DNA of 64,000 nt, from assembly GCF_017831975.1 (NCBI RefSeq), contig NZ_JAFDSS010000001.1, forward strand, positions 248,001 to 312,000, given 5' to 3'. Shown piece by piece: positions 17,539 through 25,363 of the stretch. The notes beneath the pieces are model-generated. The model saw nothing but the letters and a program-made list of their open reading frames with translations. It searched no databases and was not told where the DNA came from. This DNA is from Microbacterium terrae. GTDB taxonomy: Bacteria; Actinomycetota; Actinomycetes; Actinomycetales; Microbacteriaceae. Numbering within the stretch: the first letter of the stretch is position 1; each line of letters starts with the position of its first letter. A program made the position numbers and the translations under genes.

Positions 17539-18879
17539 TTACGGCGCCAGGCGCGTGGGACCGCGGAAGAGGTAGGTGACCTCGCGGATCGACGACTCGC
17601 CCAGCAGGAGCATCATGACGCGGGCGAGGCCCATGCCGAAGCCGCCGTGGGGCGGGGCGCCGTACCGGAAGAAGTCGAAGTAGAAGTCGAGGTGCTCGGG
17701 CTCGAGCCCCTTCTCCTTCGCCTGCTCGATCAGCACGTCCACGCGGTGCTCGCGCTGCGCGCCCGTCGTGATCTCGACGCCCTTGAACAGCAGGTCGTAG
17801 CTCTTGGTGAGCCCGGTCTGCTCGTCGCGCATGTGGTAGAAAGCGCGGATCTCGGGGTGGTAGTCGGTGATGAAAACGAACTGGTGGCCGTACGTCTCCT
17901 CGACGTAGGCCGAGATCTGCCGCTCGCCCTCGGGGTCGAGGTCGCCGTCGGTGCGGGGCACCTCGTAGCCGCGGCTCTTGACGATCTCGAGTGCCTCGGC
18001 GAGCGGGATGCGGGGGAACGGGGTTGCCGGAACCTGCACCTCGAGGCCGAACAGCTCCTCGATCTCGGCGCCGTGCTTCTCCTTCACCGCGGCGATCGCC
18101 GTGGCGAGGAGCTCCTCCTGCATGGCGGCGACGTCTTCGTGCGAGTCGATCCAGCTGATCTCCGCGTCGATCGAGGTGAACTCGGTGGCGTGACGGCTCG
18201 TGAACGAGGGGTCGGCGCGGAACGCCGGCGCGATCTCGAAGATCTTGCCGAAGCCCGAGACCTGGGCCATCTGCTTGAAGAACTGCGGCGACTGCGCGAG
18301 GTACGCCGTCTGGTCGCCGAAGTACTCGAGCGAGAACAGTTCGGCGTTGGACTCCGAGGCCGTCGCCATGAGCTTCGGCGTGTGCACCTCGATGTAGTCG
18401 CGCTCGATCCAGTACGAGCGCATGGCGTGCTCGAGGGTGGTCTGCACGCGGAAGATGAGGTTGTTGCGACGCTGGCGCAGGTCGAGGAAGCGCCAGTCCA
18501 TGCGCTTGTCCATGCCGCTGTCGGCCGCGATCGGCGTCTCCGGGAGCGCGGCGGCGGCGATCTCGAGGCCGCCGATCTTGATCTCGACACCGCCGAGCTT
18601 CACGCGCTCGTCGTGCTTGAGCTCGCCGGTGACGGTCAGGAAGGTGCCGGTCGACAGGTTCGAGATGAGGTCGGTGAGGGCGAGGGCCGCGGCATCCTGC
18701 TCGCTGCCGTCTTCGGCGGGGCGGGTGGCCGGATTCACCAGCTGCACCGCGCCCGTCTCGTCGCGCAGGATGACGAACTGCACCTTCTTCTGATCACGGA
18801 CCGTCTCGACCCAGCCGGAGACCGAGACGGGACCGTCGGCGAGGCCGAGCAGCTGGTTGACGAGAACGCGTTCACTCAC
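17539..18879 (-). CDS. aspS: Aspartyl-tRNA synthetase, archaeal/eukaryal-size type
   Basis: A 446-residue class IIb synthetase. The N-terminal OB domain has VSVSGWVETVRDQKKVQFVILRD; the catalytic domain shows motif 2 (FEIAPAFRADPSFTSRHATEFTSIDAEI) and motif 3 (GGFGMGLARVMMLLLG). It lacks the ~100-residue GAD insertion of the usual bacterial AspRS, which is near 590 residues. It charges tRNA-Asp, and possibly tRNA-Asn if non-discriminating. GTG at 18879 follows TAGACT by 8 nt. Confidence in aspartate specificity is high; asparaginyl synthetases share the fold, but the length and FRADPSFT motif favour AspRS. Confidence 0.9.
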   Translation of the reverse strand: MSERVLVNQLLGLADGPVSVSGWVETVRDQKKVQFVILRDETGAVQLVNPATRPAEDGSEQDAAALALTDLISNLSTGTFLTVTGELKHDERVKLGGVEIKIGGLEIAAAALPETPIAADSGMDKRMDWRFLDLRQRRNNLIFRVQTTLEHAMRSYWIERDYIEVHTPKLMATASESNAELFSLEYFGDQTAYLAQSPQFFKQMAQVSGFGKIFEIAPAFRADPSFTSRHATEFTSIDAEISWIDSHEDVAAMQEELLATAIAAVKEKHGAEIEELFGLEVQVPATPFPRIPLAEALEIVKSRGYEVPRTDGDLDPEGERQISAYVEETYGHQFVFITDYHPEIRAFYHMRDEQTGLTKSYDLLFKGVEITTGAQREHRVDVLIEQAKEKGLEPEHLDFYFDFFRYGAPPHGGFGMGLARVMMLLLGESSIREVTYLFRGPTRLAP

Positions 18880-19053
18880 GAGGGATCAGTCTACGTGGCC
18901 GATCGGCGTCGGCCATCGGCATCCCGCCGACCCCCGCGCGCGATCGGGGGCGGACACCCAGGAACCGGAAACATCCACGCCGTACGCTGGATCGTGTCGT
19001 GCCCCGCCGGGCGTGGCATCCGATCACCGCCTTCGACCGGAAGCGAAGCACCG

Positions 19054-19731
19054 ATGACCGACTCCACCACCACCGACGGATCCTGGCTCAGCGCGCTCCT
19101 GGACTGGTCCGTGTCACTCATGGACGTGATCGGTCCCGCAGGTGCGGGCATCGCGATCGCACTCGAGAACCTGTTCCCGCCGCTGCCGAGCGAGGTCGTC
19201 CTGCCGATGGCGGGCCTCGCCGCCAGCCGCGGCTCGTTCAGCCTGTTCGAGGCGCTCGCCTGGACGACCGCCGGGTCGATCGTCGGGGCGTTCCTGCTGT
19301 ACGGGCTCGGGATGCTGCTGGGCGTCGACCGCCTGCGCAGCATCGCCGCGAAGATCCCGCTGTTGCACCCCGAAGACATCGACCGCACGGTGGCCTGGTT
19401 CACGCGGCACGGCGGGAAGGCGGTGTTCTTCGGACGGATGATCCCGATCTTCCGCAGCCTCATCTCGATCCCCGCGGGAATCACACGCATGCCGCCGCTG
19501 CGGTTCGGGCTGCTCACCGCGGCGGGCAGCCTGATCTGGAACAGCATCTTCGTGCTGGCCGGCTACCTGCTCGGCGAGTCGTGGCACATCGTCGAGCGCT
19601 ACGTCGACGTCGTGCAGTACGCGGTGATCGCCGGCGTCGCGATCGCGGTGGCGTGGTTCGTGTTCGTGCGCACCCGCTCCCTCGTCGCCGCTGCCCGCGG
19701 CACGCGCGGCGCCCAGCCCGAGCCCGACTGA
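19054..19731 (+). CDS. DedA-family membrane protein
   Basis: A 225-residue membrane protein with the DedA pattern: ENLFPPLPSEVVLPMAGLAA near residue 35, the GxxxG-rich helix, and FFGRMIPIFRSLISIPAGITRMPPLRF near residue 130, which holds the conserved acidic/arginine residues. DedA proteins are proposed flippases or proton-linked transporters for lipid carriers. The ATG at 19054 has a GGAAG ribosome site. It is divergent from aspS. Confidence 0.9.
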   Translation: MTDSTTTDGSWLSALLDWSVSLMDVIGPAGAGIAIALENLFPPLPSEVVLPMAGLAASRGSFSLFEALAWTTAGSIVGAFLLYGLGMLLGVDRLRSIAAKIPLLHPEDIDRTVAWFTRHGGKAVFFGRMIPIFRSLISIPAGITRMPPLRFGLLTAAGSLIWNSIFVLAGYLLGESWHIVERYVDVVQYAVIAGVAIAVAWFVFVRTRSLVAAARGTRGAQPEPD

Positions 19732-19769
19732 CCCCGGCCGCATGGCGGGCGGATGCCTAGACTGGGCGC

Positions 19770-20399
19770 GTGCCAGCCGAGAGAGTCCACCTCGTCCGTC
19801 ACGGCGAGGTCTTCAACCCACGCCGCGTCCTGTACGGCCGCCTTCCCGGGTACTCGCTGAGCGAGGCCGGACGCGTCATGGCGCGGCAGGCCGCCGACTA
19901 CATCGCCGCGCTCGACCGACCGGTCACCGCACTCGTCGCGTCGCCGCTGCAGCGCACCCGTGAGTCGGCCGAGCCGTTCACCGCGCTGTTCGGACTCGAG
20001 CCGGTCATCGACGAGCGCGTGATCGAGCCGACCAACGTGTTCGAAGGCAAGCGCATGGTGCGCGCCCTGGTGAACCCGTGGAACTGGCGGCACCTGCGCA
20101 AGCCCGCGCTGCCCAGCTGGGGTGAGCCGTACCTCGACGTCGTCGCCCGGATGAACCAGGCCATGACCGAGGCCTGGGAGGCCGCAGACGGCGGCGACGT
20201 GGTGATCGTCTCGCACCAGCTGCCGATCTGGATCACCCACCTGGCGGTCACGGGCCGGTCGCTCCGTCACGATCCGCGCGAGCGCAGGTGCGCCCTGTCG
20301 AGCGTGACGAGCCTGGAGATGGTCGACAGCAAGTGGACGGAGGTCGCGTACGCCGAGCCCGCGTCCACCGCGGGAGCGGTCGACGTCGGCGCGGTCTGA
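19770..20399 (+). CDS. Histidine phosphatase family protein
   Basis: A 209-residue protein with the phosphoglycerate-mutase/histidine-phosphatase signature VHLVRHGEVFNPRRVLYGR at the N-terminus (catalytic His near residue 10), LQRTRESAEPF and IVSHQLPIW with the second His. It hydrolyses phosphate esters of unknown identity. The GTG start follows TAGACT by 6 nt, suggesting leaderless translation. It lies upstream of the cytochrome c operon on the same strand, which is a common actinobacterial arrangement. Confidence 0.9.
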   Translation: MPAERVHLVRHGEVFNPRRVLYGRLPGYSLSEAGRVMARQAADYIAALDRPVTALVASPLQRTRESAEPFTALFGLEPVIDERVIEPTNVFEGKRMVRALVNPWNWRHLRKPALPSWGEPYLDVVARMNQAMTEAWEAADGGDVVIVSHQLPIWITHLAVTGRSLRHDPRERRCALSSVTSLEMVDSKWTEVAYAEPASTAGAVDVGAV

Positions 20400-20468
20400 G
20401 CCCGTCAGAGCGCGGCTTCCAGGTCACGCTCAGGCGGCACACAGAACACGCCCACGTAGACTGGCCGG

Positions 20469-21098
20469 GTGCCCGCTGATCGACTGCCTTTCGCGCGCGC
20501 AGCGGCATCCGCTCTCCTCGTTCTGGGGTTGACCGCGAGCCTCGCCGCGTGCACGCAGGACCCCCTCGCCGCGCAGTATCGCGCTGGCGACAACAAGGGG
20601 TTCATCGCCGCCGACGGGCGTGCGGTGGTCGAGATCCCCGAATCGGAGCGCACCGAGCCGATCGAGTTCGAGGGCGTGCTCGACACGGGCGACACCACGA
20701 CGAGCGCCGACTACGCCGGGCAGGTCGTCGCCGTGAACTTCTGGTACGCCGCGTGCGCCCCGTGCCGCGTCGAGGCGGCCGAGCTCGAGAAGGCCTACCA
20801 GTCGTTCGAGGGCGAGGATGTGGCGTTCCTCGGAGTGAACCTCTACGACGGCGCCGAGGCATCCCGCGCGTTCGCCGAGAAGTACGGCGTCAGCTACCCG
20901 AGCGCGCTCACCACCGTCGACGGCTCGATCAAGCTCGCCTTCGCCGGGCAGACCCCCCTCAACGCCGTACCGGTCACCCTCCTGCTCGACACGGAGGGGC
21001 GCGTCGCTGCGCGCATCATCGGCGAGCTCGGCTCGGCGTCGATCCTCGAGACCCTCATCCAGGACGCCCTCGACGCGGGCGAGCAGGACGCGTCGTGA
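20469..21098 (+). CDS. TlpA/ResA-like thiol-disulfide lipoprotein
   Basis: A 209-residue exported thioredoxin-like protein. It starts at GTG 20469, 6 nt after TAGACT. A signal peptide leads to lipobox LAAC (Cys near residue 28). The active site is WYAACAPCRVEAAEL, with CAPC. It keeps apocytochrome c cysteines reduced outside the membrane so haem can be attached. It heads the cytochrome c maturation operon and overlaps ccdA by 4 nt. Confidence 0.92.
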   Translation: MPADRLPFARAAASALLVLGLTASLAACTQDPLAAQYRAGDNKGFIAADGRAVVEIPESERTEPIEFEGVLDTGDTTTSADYAGQVVAVNFWYAACAPCRVEAAELEKAYQSFEGEDVAFLGVNLYDGAEASRAFAEKYGVSYPSALTTVDGSIKLAFAGQTPLNAVPVTLLLDTEGRVAARIIGELGSASILETLIQDALDAGEQDAS

Positions 21099-21931
21099 AC
21101 ATCGGCGCCGTCGTCGCCGACGGCACCCTGTGGGTCGCGATCCCGATCGCGGTACTCGCGGGCCTCATCTCGTTCCTCTCGCCGTGCGTACTGCCGCTCG
21201 TTCCGGGATACCTGGGCTTCATCGGCGGCGCGGTGGCGCCTCGACCCGTGCCACGGCCCGTGCCCGTTTCGTCTCGCTCCGCTCGCTCAACGACCGATGA
21301 TCGCGCAGCGGCGCCTGCCCCGGCCACGGTGCCCGAGCCTGTCGAGGGCCCCGGCCGCAGCCGGCTCCTGCTCGGCGTGCTGCTGTTCATCGCCGGGTTC
21401 ACCGTCGTGTTCGTGAGCGCCGCGATGCTCGGCGGCACCCTCGGGCGCTTCCTCATCGAGTACGCCGACATCATCACCCGCATCCTGGGCGTGCTCATCA
21501 TCGCCATGGGGCTCGTGTTCATCGGCCTCTTCGGGTTCGCGCAGCGCACCTTCCGCCCGCAGGTGCGCAGCAACCTGGGGCTGGTCGGCGCTCCGCTGCT
21601 CGGCGTCGCGCTCGGCATCGGCTGGACGCCGTGCATCGGACCGACGCTCGCCGTCATCCTGCAGCTGTCGTTCGACTCCGGCTCGGCGGCCCGCGGCGCG
21701 GTGCTCGGGCTCGCGTACTCGCTCGGCCTCGGCATCCCGTTCGTGCTGCTCACGCTCGGGTTCGGCTGGGCCACCCGCTCGGTCGGGTTCCTGCGTCGTC
21801 ACATCCGCGTCGTCAACATCGTCGGGGGCAGCGTGCTGATCGTGCTCGGCCTCCTCATGGTCACCGGCGTCTGGAACGCCCTCATGGCGCAGCTGCAGGG
21901 GGTGTTCCAGAGTGTCCCGCTCCCGATCTGA
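21095..21931 (+). CDS. ccdA: CcdA-type thiol transporter with enlarged loop
   Basis: A 278-residue membrane protein that passes reducing power from cytosolic thioredoxin to TlpA. The two redox cysteines are visible in SFLSPCVLPLVPGYLG (residue 31) and GWTPCIGPTLAVIL. About six helices follow the family. Unusually, residues ~47-90 between the first and second helix form a Pro/Ala/Arg-rich linker whose DNA contains the dispersed repeat at 21266-21296 and a GAGCCTGTCGAGG element at 21335. GTG start overlaps the tlpA stop (GTGA); its end overlaps resB by 20 nt. Confidence 0.92.
   Translation: MNIGAVVADGTLWVAIPIAVLAGLISFLSPCVLPLVPGYLGFIGGAVAPRPVPRPVPVSSRSARSTTDDRAAAPAPATVPEPVEGPGRSRLLLGVLLFIAGFTVVFVSAAMLGGTLGRFLIEYADIITRILGVLIIAMGLVFIGLFGFAQRTFRPQVRSNLGLVGAPLLGVALGIGWTPCIGPTLAVILQLSFDSGSAARGAVLGLAYSLGLGIPFVLLTLGFGWATRSVGFLRRHIRVVNIVGGSVLIVLGLLMVTGVWNALMAQLQGVFQSVPLPI
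21266..21349 (+). repeat. Dispersed repeat DNA inside ccdA
   Basis: The 31-nt stretch 21266-21296 (core CGTCTCGCTCCGCTCGCTC) resembles copies at 49533-49579 and 54289-54321 outside genes. A second short element, GAGCCTGTCGAGG, is at 21335-21347. Both are kept in frame and encode an unstructured linker of CcdA. Confidence 0.65.
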
Positions 21932-23654
21932 CGAGCCCGACGTGGTGGATGAGATGGCCGACGTGAACGATCCGACCGCCGCAGCACCGGCCGACCGCCC
22001 CGAGGGGCCTGACGGCAGCGAGCCGCTGCGTCCGGCCGACCACGCCGACTCCGCCGCGCCGGCAGAGGTGACCCAGCCCGCCCTCGGCGTCGTCGGGTGG
22101 CTCCGGTGGGGCTGGCGACAGCTCACCTCGATGCGCACCGCGCTCGTGCTCCTGCTCCTCCTCGCCATCGCCGCCGTTCCGGGCTCGCTCGTGCCGCAGC
22201 GCAGCGCCGACCCCAACGGGGTCACGCAGTACTTCCAGGACAACCCCGACCTGGCGCCGATCCTCGACGGCCTCAGCATGTTCGACGTCTACACGTCGCC
22301 CTGGTTCTCGGCCATCTACCTGCTGCTGTTCGTCTCGCTGATCGGGTGCGTGATCCCGCGCACGAAGCATCACTGGAACGCCCTGCGCGCGCGTCCGCCC
22401 CGCACGCCCGCCCGCCTGTCGCGGCTCGACGCGTACCGTGAAGAGACCCTCGACGGCGGGGAGGATGCCGCAGCCGCGGCATCCGCTGCCGTCGACGCCG
22501 CCGAGAAGCAGCTCGCCAAGTCGGGCTATCGCGTCGAGCGGTACGACAGCGGATCGACCCTCTCCGTGTCGGCCGAGCGCGGGTATCTCCGCGAGACCGG
22601 CAACCTCGTGTTCCACACGGCGCTCATCGGCGTGCTGGTCGCGGTCGGGGTGGGCGGCGGGTTCACCTACACCGGCCAGACCGTGATCATCGAGGGCCGC
22701 ACGTTCGTCAACACGATGCTCGACTACACGTCGTTCAACCCGGGACGCTTCGTCGACGAGGACGCCCTCGAGCCGTACGCGCTGACCCTCGACAGCTTCG
22801 ACGTCACCTACCAGCCCGCCGGCACGCAGGCCGCCGGGCAGGCGGGGGACTTCGCCGCGAACCTCACGGTTCAGCACGCGGGCGAGGAGCCGGAGCCGGG
22901 TGAGGTGCGGGTGAACCACCCGCTCGACGTCGCCGGCGACCGCGTGTACCTGATGGGCAACGGCTACGCGCCGACCATCACGATCCGCGACGCCGACGGC
23001 GAGGTCGTCTACTCCGAGTCGGTGCCGTTCCTGCCGCAGGACACCGACATGACCTCGCTCGGTGTCATCAAGGTGCCGGACGGCCTCGACGACCAGCTGG
23101 GTCTCGTGGGCTTCTTCTATCCGACGCAGGCGCCGCTCACGACGGGCGCCTTCGCATCGGCATACCCCGACCTGGTGAACCCGGTCGTCTCGCTCGACGT
23201 CTACGTCGGCGACCTGGGCATCGACGGGGGAGTCCCGCGATCGGTGTACACGCTCGACACGTCCGACATGGACAAGCTCACCGGCCGCGGCACCGATGTC
23301 GACTCGATCGAACTCGCACCCGGCGAGACCGCGGAACTGCCCGACGGGCTCGGCTCCGTCACGTTCGAGAACGAGGCGCCCGACGGCGCCGAAGGGTACT
23401 CCGACTCGGTGAAGCGGTACGTGTCGCTCTCGGTGCATCGTGACGCGGCGGCGACCTGGGTGCTGCTGTTCGCGATCCTCGCCACCGTGGGCCTGCTCTC
23501 GGCCCTGTTCATCCCGCGCCGGCGCATGTGGGTGAAGGCCCGCATCGACGGCGCGAACGTGCACCTCGAGTACGCGGGACTCGCGCGCGGCGAGGACCCC
23601 ACACTCGACGCGGCGGTCGCCCAGTTCGCCGAGCGCCACCGTTCCACCCTCTGA
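21912..23654 (+). CDS. resB: Cytochrome c biogenesis protein ResB
   Basis: A 580-residue membrane protein. After a 60-residue acidic cytosolic stretch comes the ResB signature LTSMRTALVLLLLLAIAAVPGSLVPQRS, then YLLLFVSLIGCVIPRTKHHW, a third helix near VFHTALIGVLVAVGVGGGF, a large extracytoplasmic domain, and a last helix VLLFAILATVGLLSALF. It forms the system II cytochrome c synthase with CcsA/CcsB. Start GTG 21912 overlaps ccdA by 20 nt. The longer N-terminus than usual is plausibly real as it is GC-rich and in frame. Confidence 0.93.
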   Translation: MSRSRSDEPDVVDEMADVNDPTAAAPADRPEGPDGSEPLRPADHADSAAPAEVTQPALGVVGWLRWGWRQLTSMRTALVLLLLLAIAAVPGSLVPQRSADPNGVTQYFQDNPDLAPILDGLSMFDVYTSPWFSAIYLLLFVSLIGCVIPRTKHHWNALRARPPRTPARLSRLDAYREETLDGGEDAAAAASAAVDAAEKQLAKSGYRVERYDSGSTLSVSAERGYLRETGNLVFHTALIGVLVAVGVGGGFTYTGQTVIIEGRTFVNTMLDYTSFNPGRFVDEDALEPYALTLDSFDVTYQPAGTQAAGQAGDFAANLTVQHAGEEPEPGEVRVNHPLDVAGDRVYLMGNGYAPTITIRDADGEVVYSESVPFLPQDTDMTSLGVIKVPDGLDDQLGLVGFFYPTQAPLTTGAFASAYPDLVNPVVSLDVYVGDLGIDGGVPRSVYTLDTSDMDKLTGRGTDVDSIELAPGETAELPDGLGSVTFENEAPDGAEGYSDSVKRYVSLSVHRDAAATWVLLFAILATVGLLSALFIPRRRMWVKARIDGANVHLEYAGLARGEDPTLDAAVAQFAERHRSTL

Positions 23655-23703
23655 CCAGGACAACCCCTCGGGTCGCCAGACCCGCCGACGTAGAATCGGA
23701 ACC

Positions 23704-24756
23704 ATGCCCGACAGCTCCTCGCTCAGCCTCGACTCGGTCTCGCTCCTGCTGGTGTGGACCGCGATCGCGGTGTACGCCCTCGCGTTCATCGCGTATGCGA
23801 TCGACCTCGCGCGCCGATCCGACATGGCGGTCGAGAAGAAGGATGCCCGCGAGCGCGAGCTCGTCGCCGCAGGCGGGGCGTCCGTCGGAGCTCCGCTCGA
23901 TGCCGTGGCGCAGATGCGCGCCGATGAGCGCGCCGCCGACGTGGCGCTGAACGCACCGCCCGCACAGCGCCCGCGACTGCTCTGGGCGCGTATCGGAACC
24001 TCGCTCACCGTGCTCGGGTTCCTCTTCCACGTCGCCGGCGAGGTCACGCGCGGCATCGCCGGCGGCCGCGTGCCGTGGTCGAACATGTACGAGTTCGCGC
24101 TCACCGGCACGATGCTCATCGTCGGCGTGTACCTGCTGTCGCTGTTCCGCTTCGACCTGCGCTTCCTCGGGTCGTTCATCACCGGACTGGTCGTGCTCCT
24201 CCTCGGCGGCGCCACCGTCGGCTTCTACGTCGAGGTCGTGCCGCTCATGGACCCGCTGAAGTCGGTGTGGCTGGTCATCCACGTCTTCGTGGCGACGCTC
24301 GCGACAGCCCTGTTCGCGATCGCGTTCGGCCTGTCGGTGGTGCAGCTGCTCCAGACCCGCCGCGAGGCGAAGGTGGCTGCGGCCGCGGCATCCGACACCC
24401 CGTCTGCGAAGACGGGTCCCGCGTTCCTGCGGACGCTCCCGAGCGCGGAGTCGCTCGAGTCGCTCGCCTACCGGTTCGCGATCATCGGCTTCATCTTCTG
24501 GACCTTCACGCTCATCGCCGGGTCGATCTGGGCGAATGACGCCTGGGGTCGCTACTGGGGCTTCGACACGAAGGAAGTCTGGACCTTCGTCATCTGGGTG
24601 CTCTACGCCGGCTACATCCACGCGCGCGCGACGCGCGGGTGGCGCGGCTCGCGTTCGGCCTGGCTGTCGATCGTCGGCTTCTCGGCGGTGCTGTTCAACT
24701 TCACGATCGTCAACATGTTCTTCAAGGGGCTGCACGCCTACTCCGGCCTCAGCTGA
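23704..24756 (+). CDS. ccsB: Cytochrome c biogenesis protein CcsA/CcsB (haem handling)
   Basis: A 350-residue membrane protein with the haem-binding tryptophan-rich motif ANDAWGRYWGFDTKEVWTF (near residue 280) and conserved histidines in FLFHVAGEVTRG, VIHVFVATLATAL and YIHARATRGWRG. It exports haem and joins it to apocytochrome c together with ResB. The ATG is 7 nt after TAGAAT, giving it its own leaderless promoter in addition to operon read-through. It closes the tlpA-ccdA-resB-ccsB group. Confidence 0.94.
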   Translation: MPDSSSLSLDSVSLLLVWTAIAVYALAFIAYAIDLARRSDMAVEKKDARERELVAAGGASVGAPLDAVAQMRADERAADVALNAPPAQRPRLLWARIGTSLTVLGFLFHVAGEVTRGIAGGRVPWSNMYEFALTGTMLIVGVYLLSLFRFDLRFLGSFITGLVVLLLGGATVGFYVEVVPLMDPLKSVWLVIHVFVATLATALFAIAFGLSVVQLLQTRREAKVAAAAASDTPSAKTGPAFLRTLPSAESLESLAYRFAIIGFIFWTFTLIAGSIWANDAWGRYWGFDTKEVWTFVIWVLYAGYIHARATRGWRGSRSAWLSIVGFSAVLFNFTIVNMFFKGLHAYSGLS

Positions 24757-24789
24757 GCCGCGATCGCACCGGTCGCGCCGTGATGCCGA

Positions 24790-25278
24790 TCAGCGCGCGT
24801 CCGCCGGGCTGAGCACGACCACCGGCGTCGGGCGGCTGCGCCGAGCGGCATGCGCGTCGAGGTCTTCGCCGCCGTCGAGCGTGCGCCAGAGCGCCCAGAG
24901 CCGTTCGCGCTCCACTCCCGTCGCCTCGCGTGCGATGACGTCGCGCGGGCCGTCCGGCAGGTCGACGGATGCCGCGGGGCCGGCGCGCAGATTCAGCCAC
25001 CACGCCGGCGGCGGGTCGTCCCAGCCGTTCATCGCGAGCGTCACGAGGTCGGGGCCGTCCTCGATGTACGCCACGATGGCGACGCGGGCTTCGCCGGAGA
25101 GACGCCCGGTCGTGTGCAGGCGCATCATCCCGTACACGGTCGGAGACGGTGCTCGAAGCCCGACTCTGCCGCCGCTGACCGTGTAGAGCGCGCGATGCAC
25201 CACCCAGGCGGTGCGGATGAACCAGCGGGGCGGGAGGCGCGGCTCGTGCGCCGCGGGAGCGGTGTCGGAGGAGGTCAC
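24790..25278 (-). CDS. Nitroreductase/deazaflavin-dependent family protein (DUF385)
   Basis: A 162-residue protein resembling DUF385 F420-linked reductases: LRLHTTGRLSGEARVAIVAYIEDGPDLVTLAMNG in substance, then DDPPPAWWLNLRAGPAASVDL, which is typical of the split beta-barrel. Ddn-like enzymes reduce quinones or nitro compounds with F420H2. GTG 25278 with a GAGG site is chosen over an upstream ATG (25314), which lies inside the inverted repeat. It converges with ccsB. Confidence 0.78.
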   Translation of the reverse strand: MTSSDTAPAAHEPRLPPRWFIRTAWVVHRALYTVSGGRVGLRAPSPTVYGMMRLHTTGRLSGEARVAIVAYIEDGPDLVTLAMNGWDDPPPAWWLNLRAGPAASVDLPDGPRDVIAREATGVERERLWALWRTLDGGEDLDAHAARRSRPTPVVVLSPADAR

Positions 25279-25313
25279 GGCACCGATCCTCGCGCCTGCC
25301 CGGCAGCGCGGCA

Positions 25314-25353
25314 ATCGTCCGATCGGCCGGTCATGCTCGGCCGATCGGACGAT
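25314..25353 (-). terminator. Strong hairpin ending the YhgE/MMPL operon
   Basis: A perfect 16-bp stem (ATCGTCCGATCGGCCG with its complement) and an 8-nt loop lie 11 nt beyond the yhgE stop codon. It separates that operon from the downstream DUF385 gene. Confidence 0.75.
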
Positions 25354-25363
25354 GCGGGGGCGC

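Noticed and set aside
17647..19053. Long plus-strand open frame opposite aspS, joined to dedA
   Set aside because: It is the GC-rich mirror of aspS; the DedA domain and a ribosome site begin at 19054.
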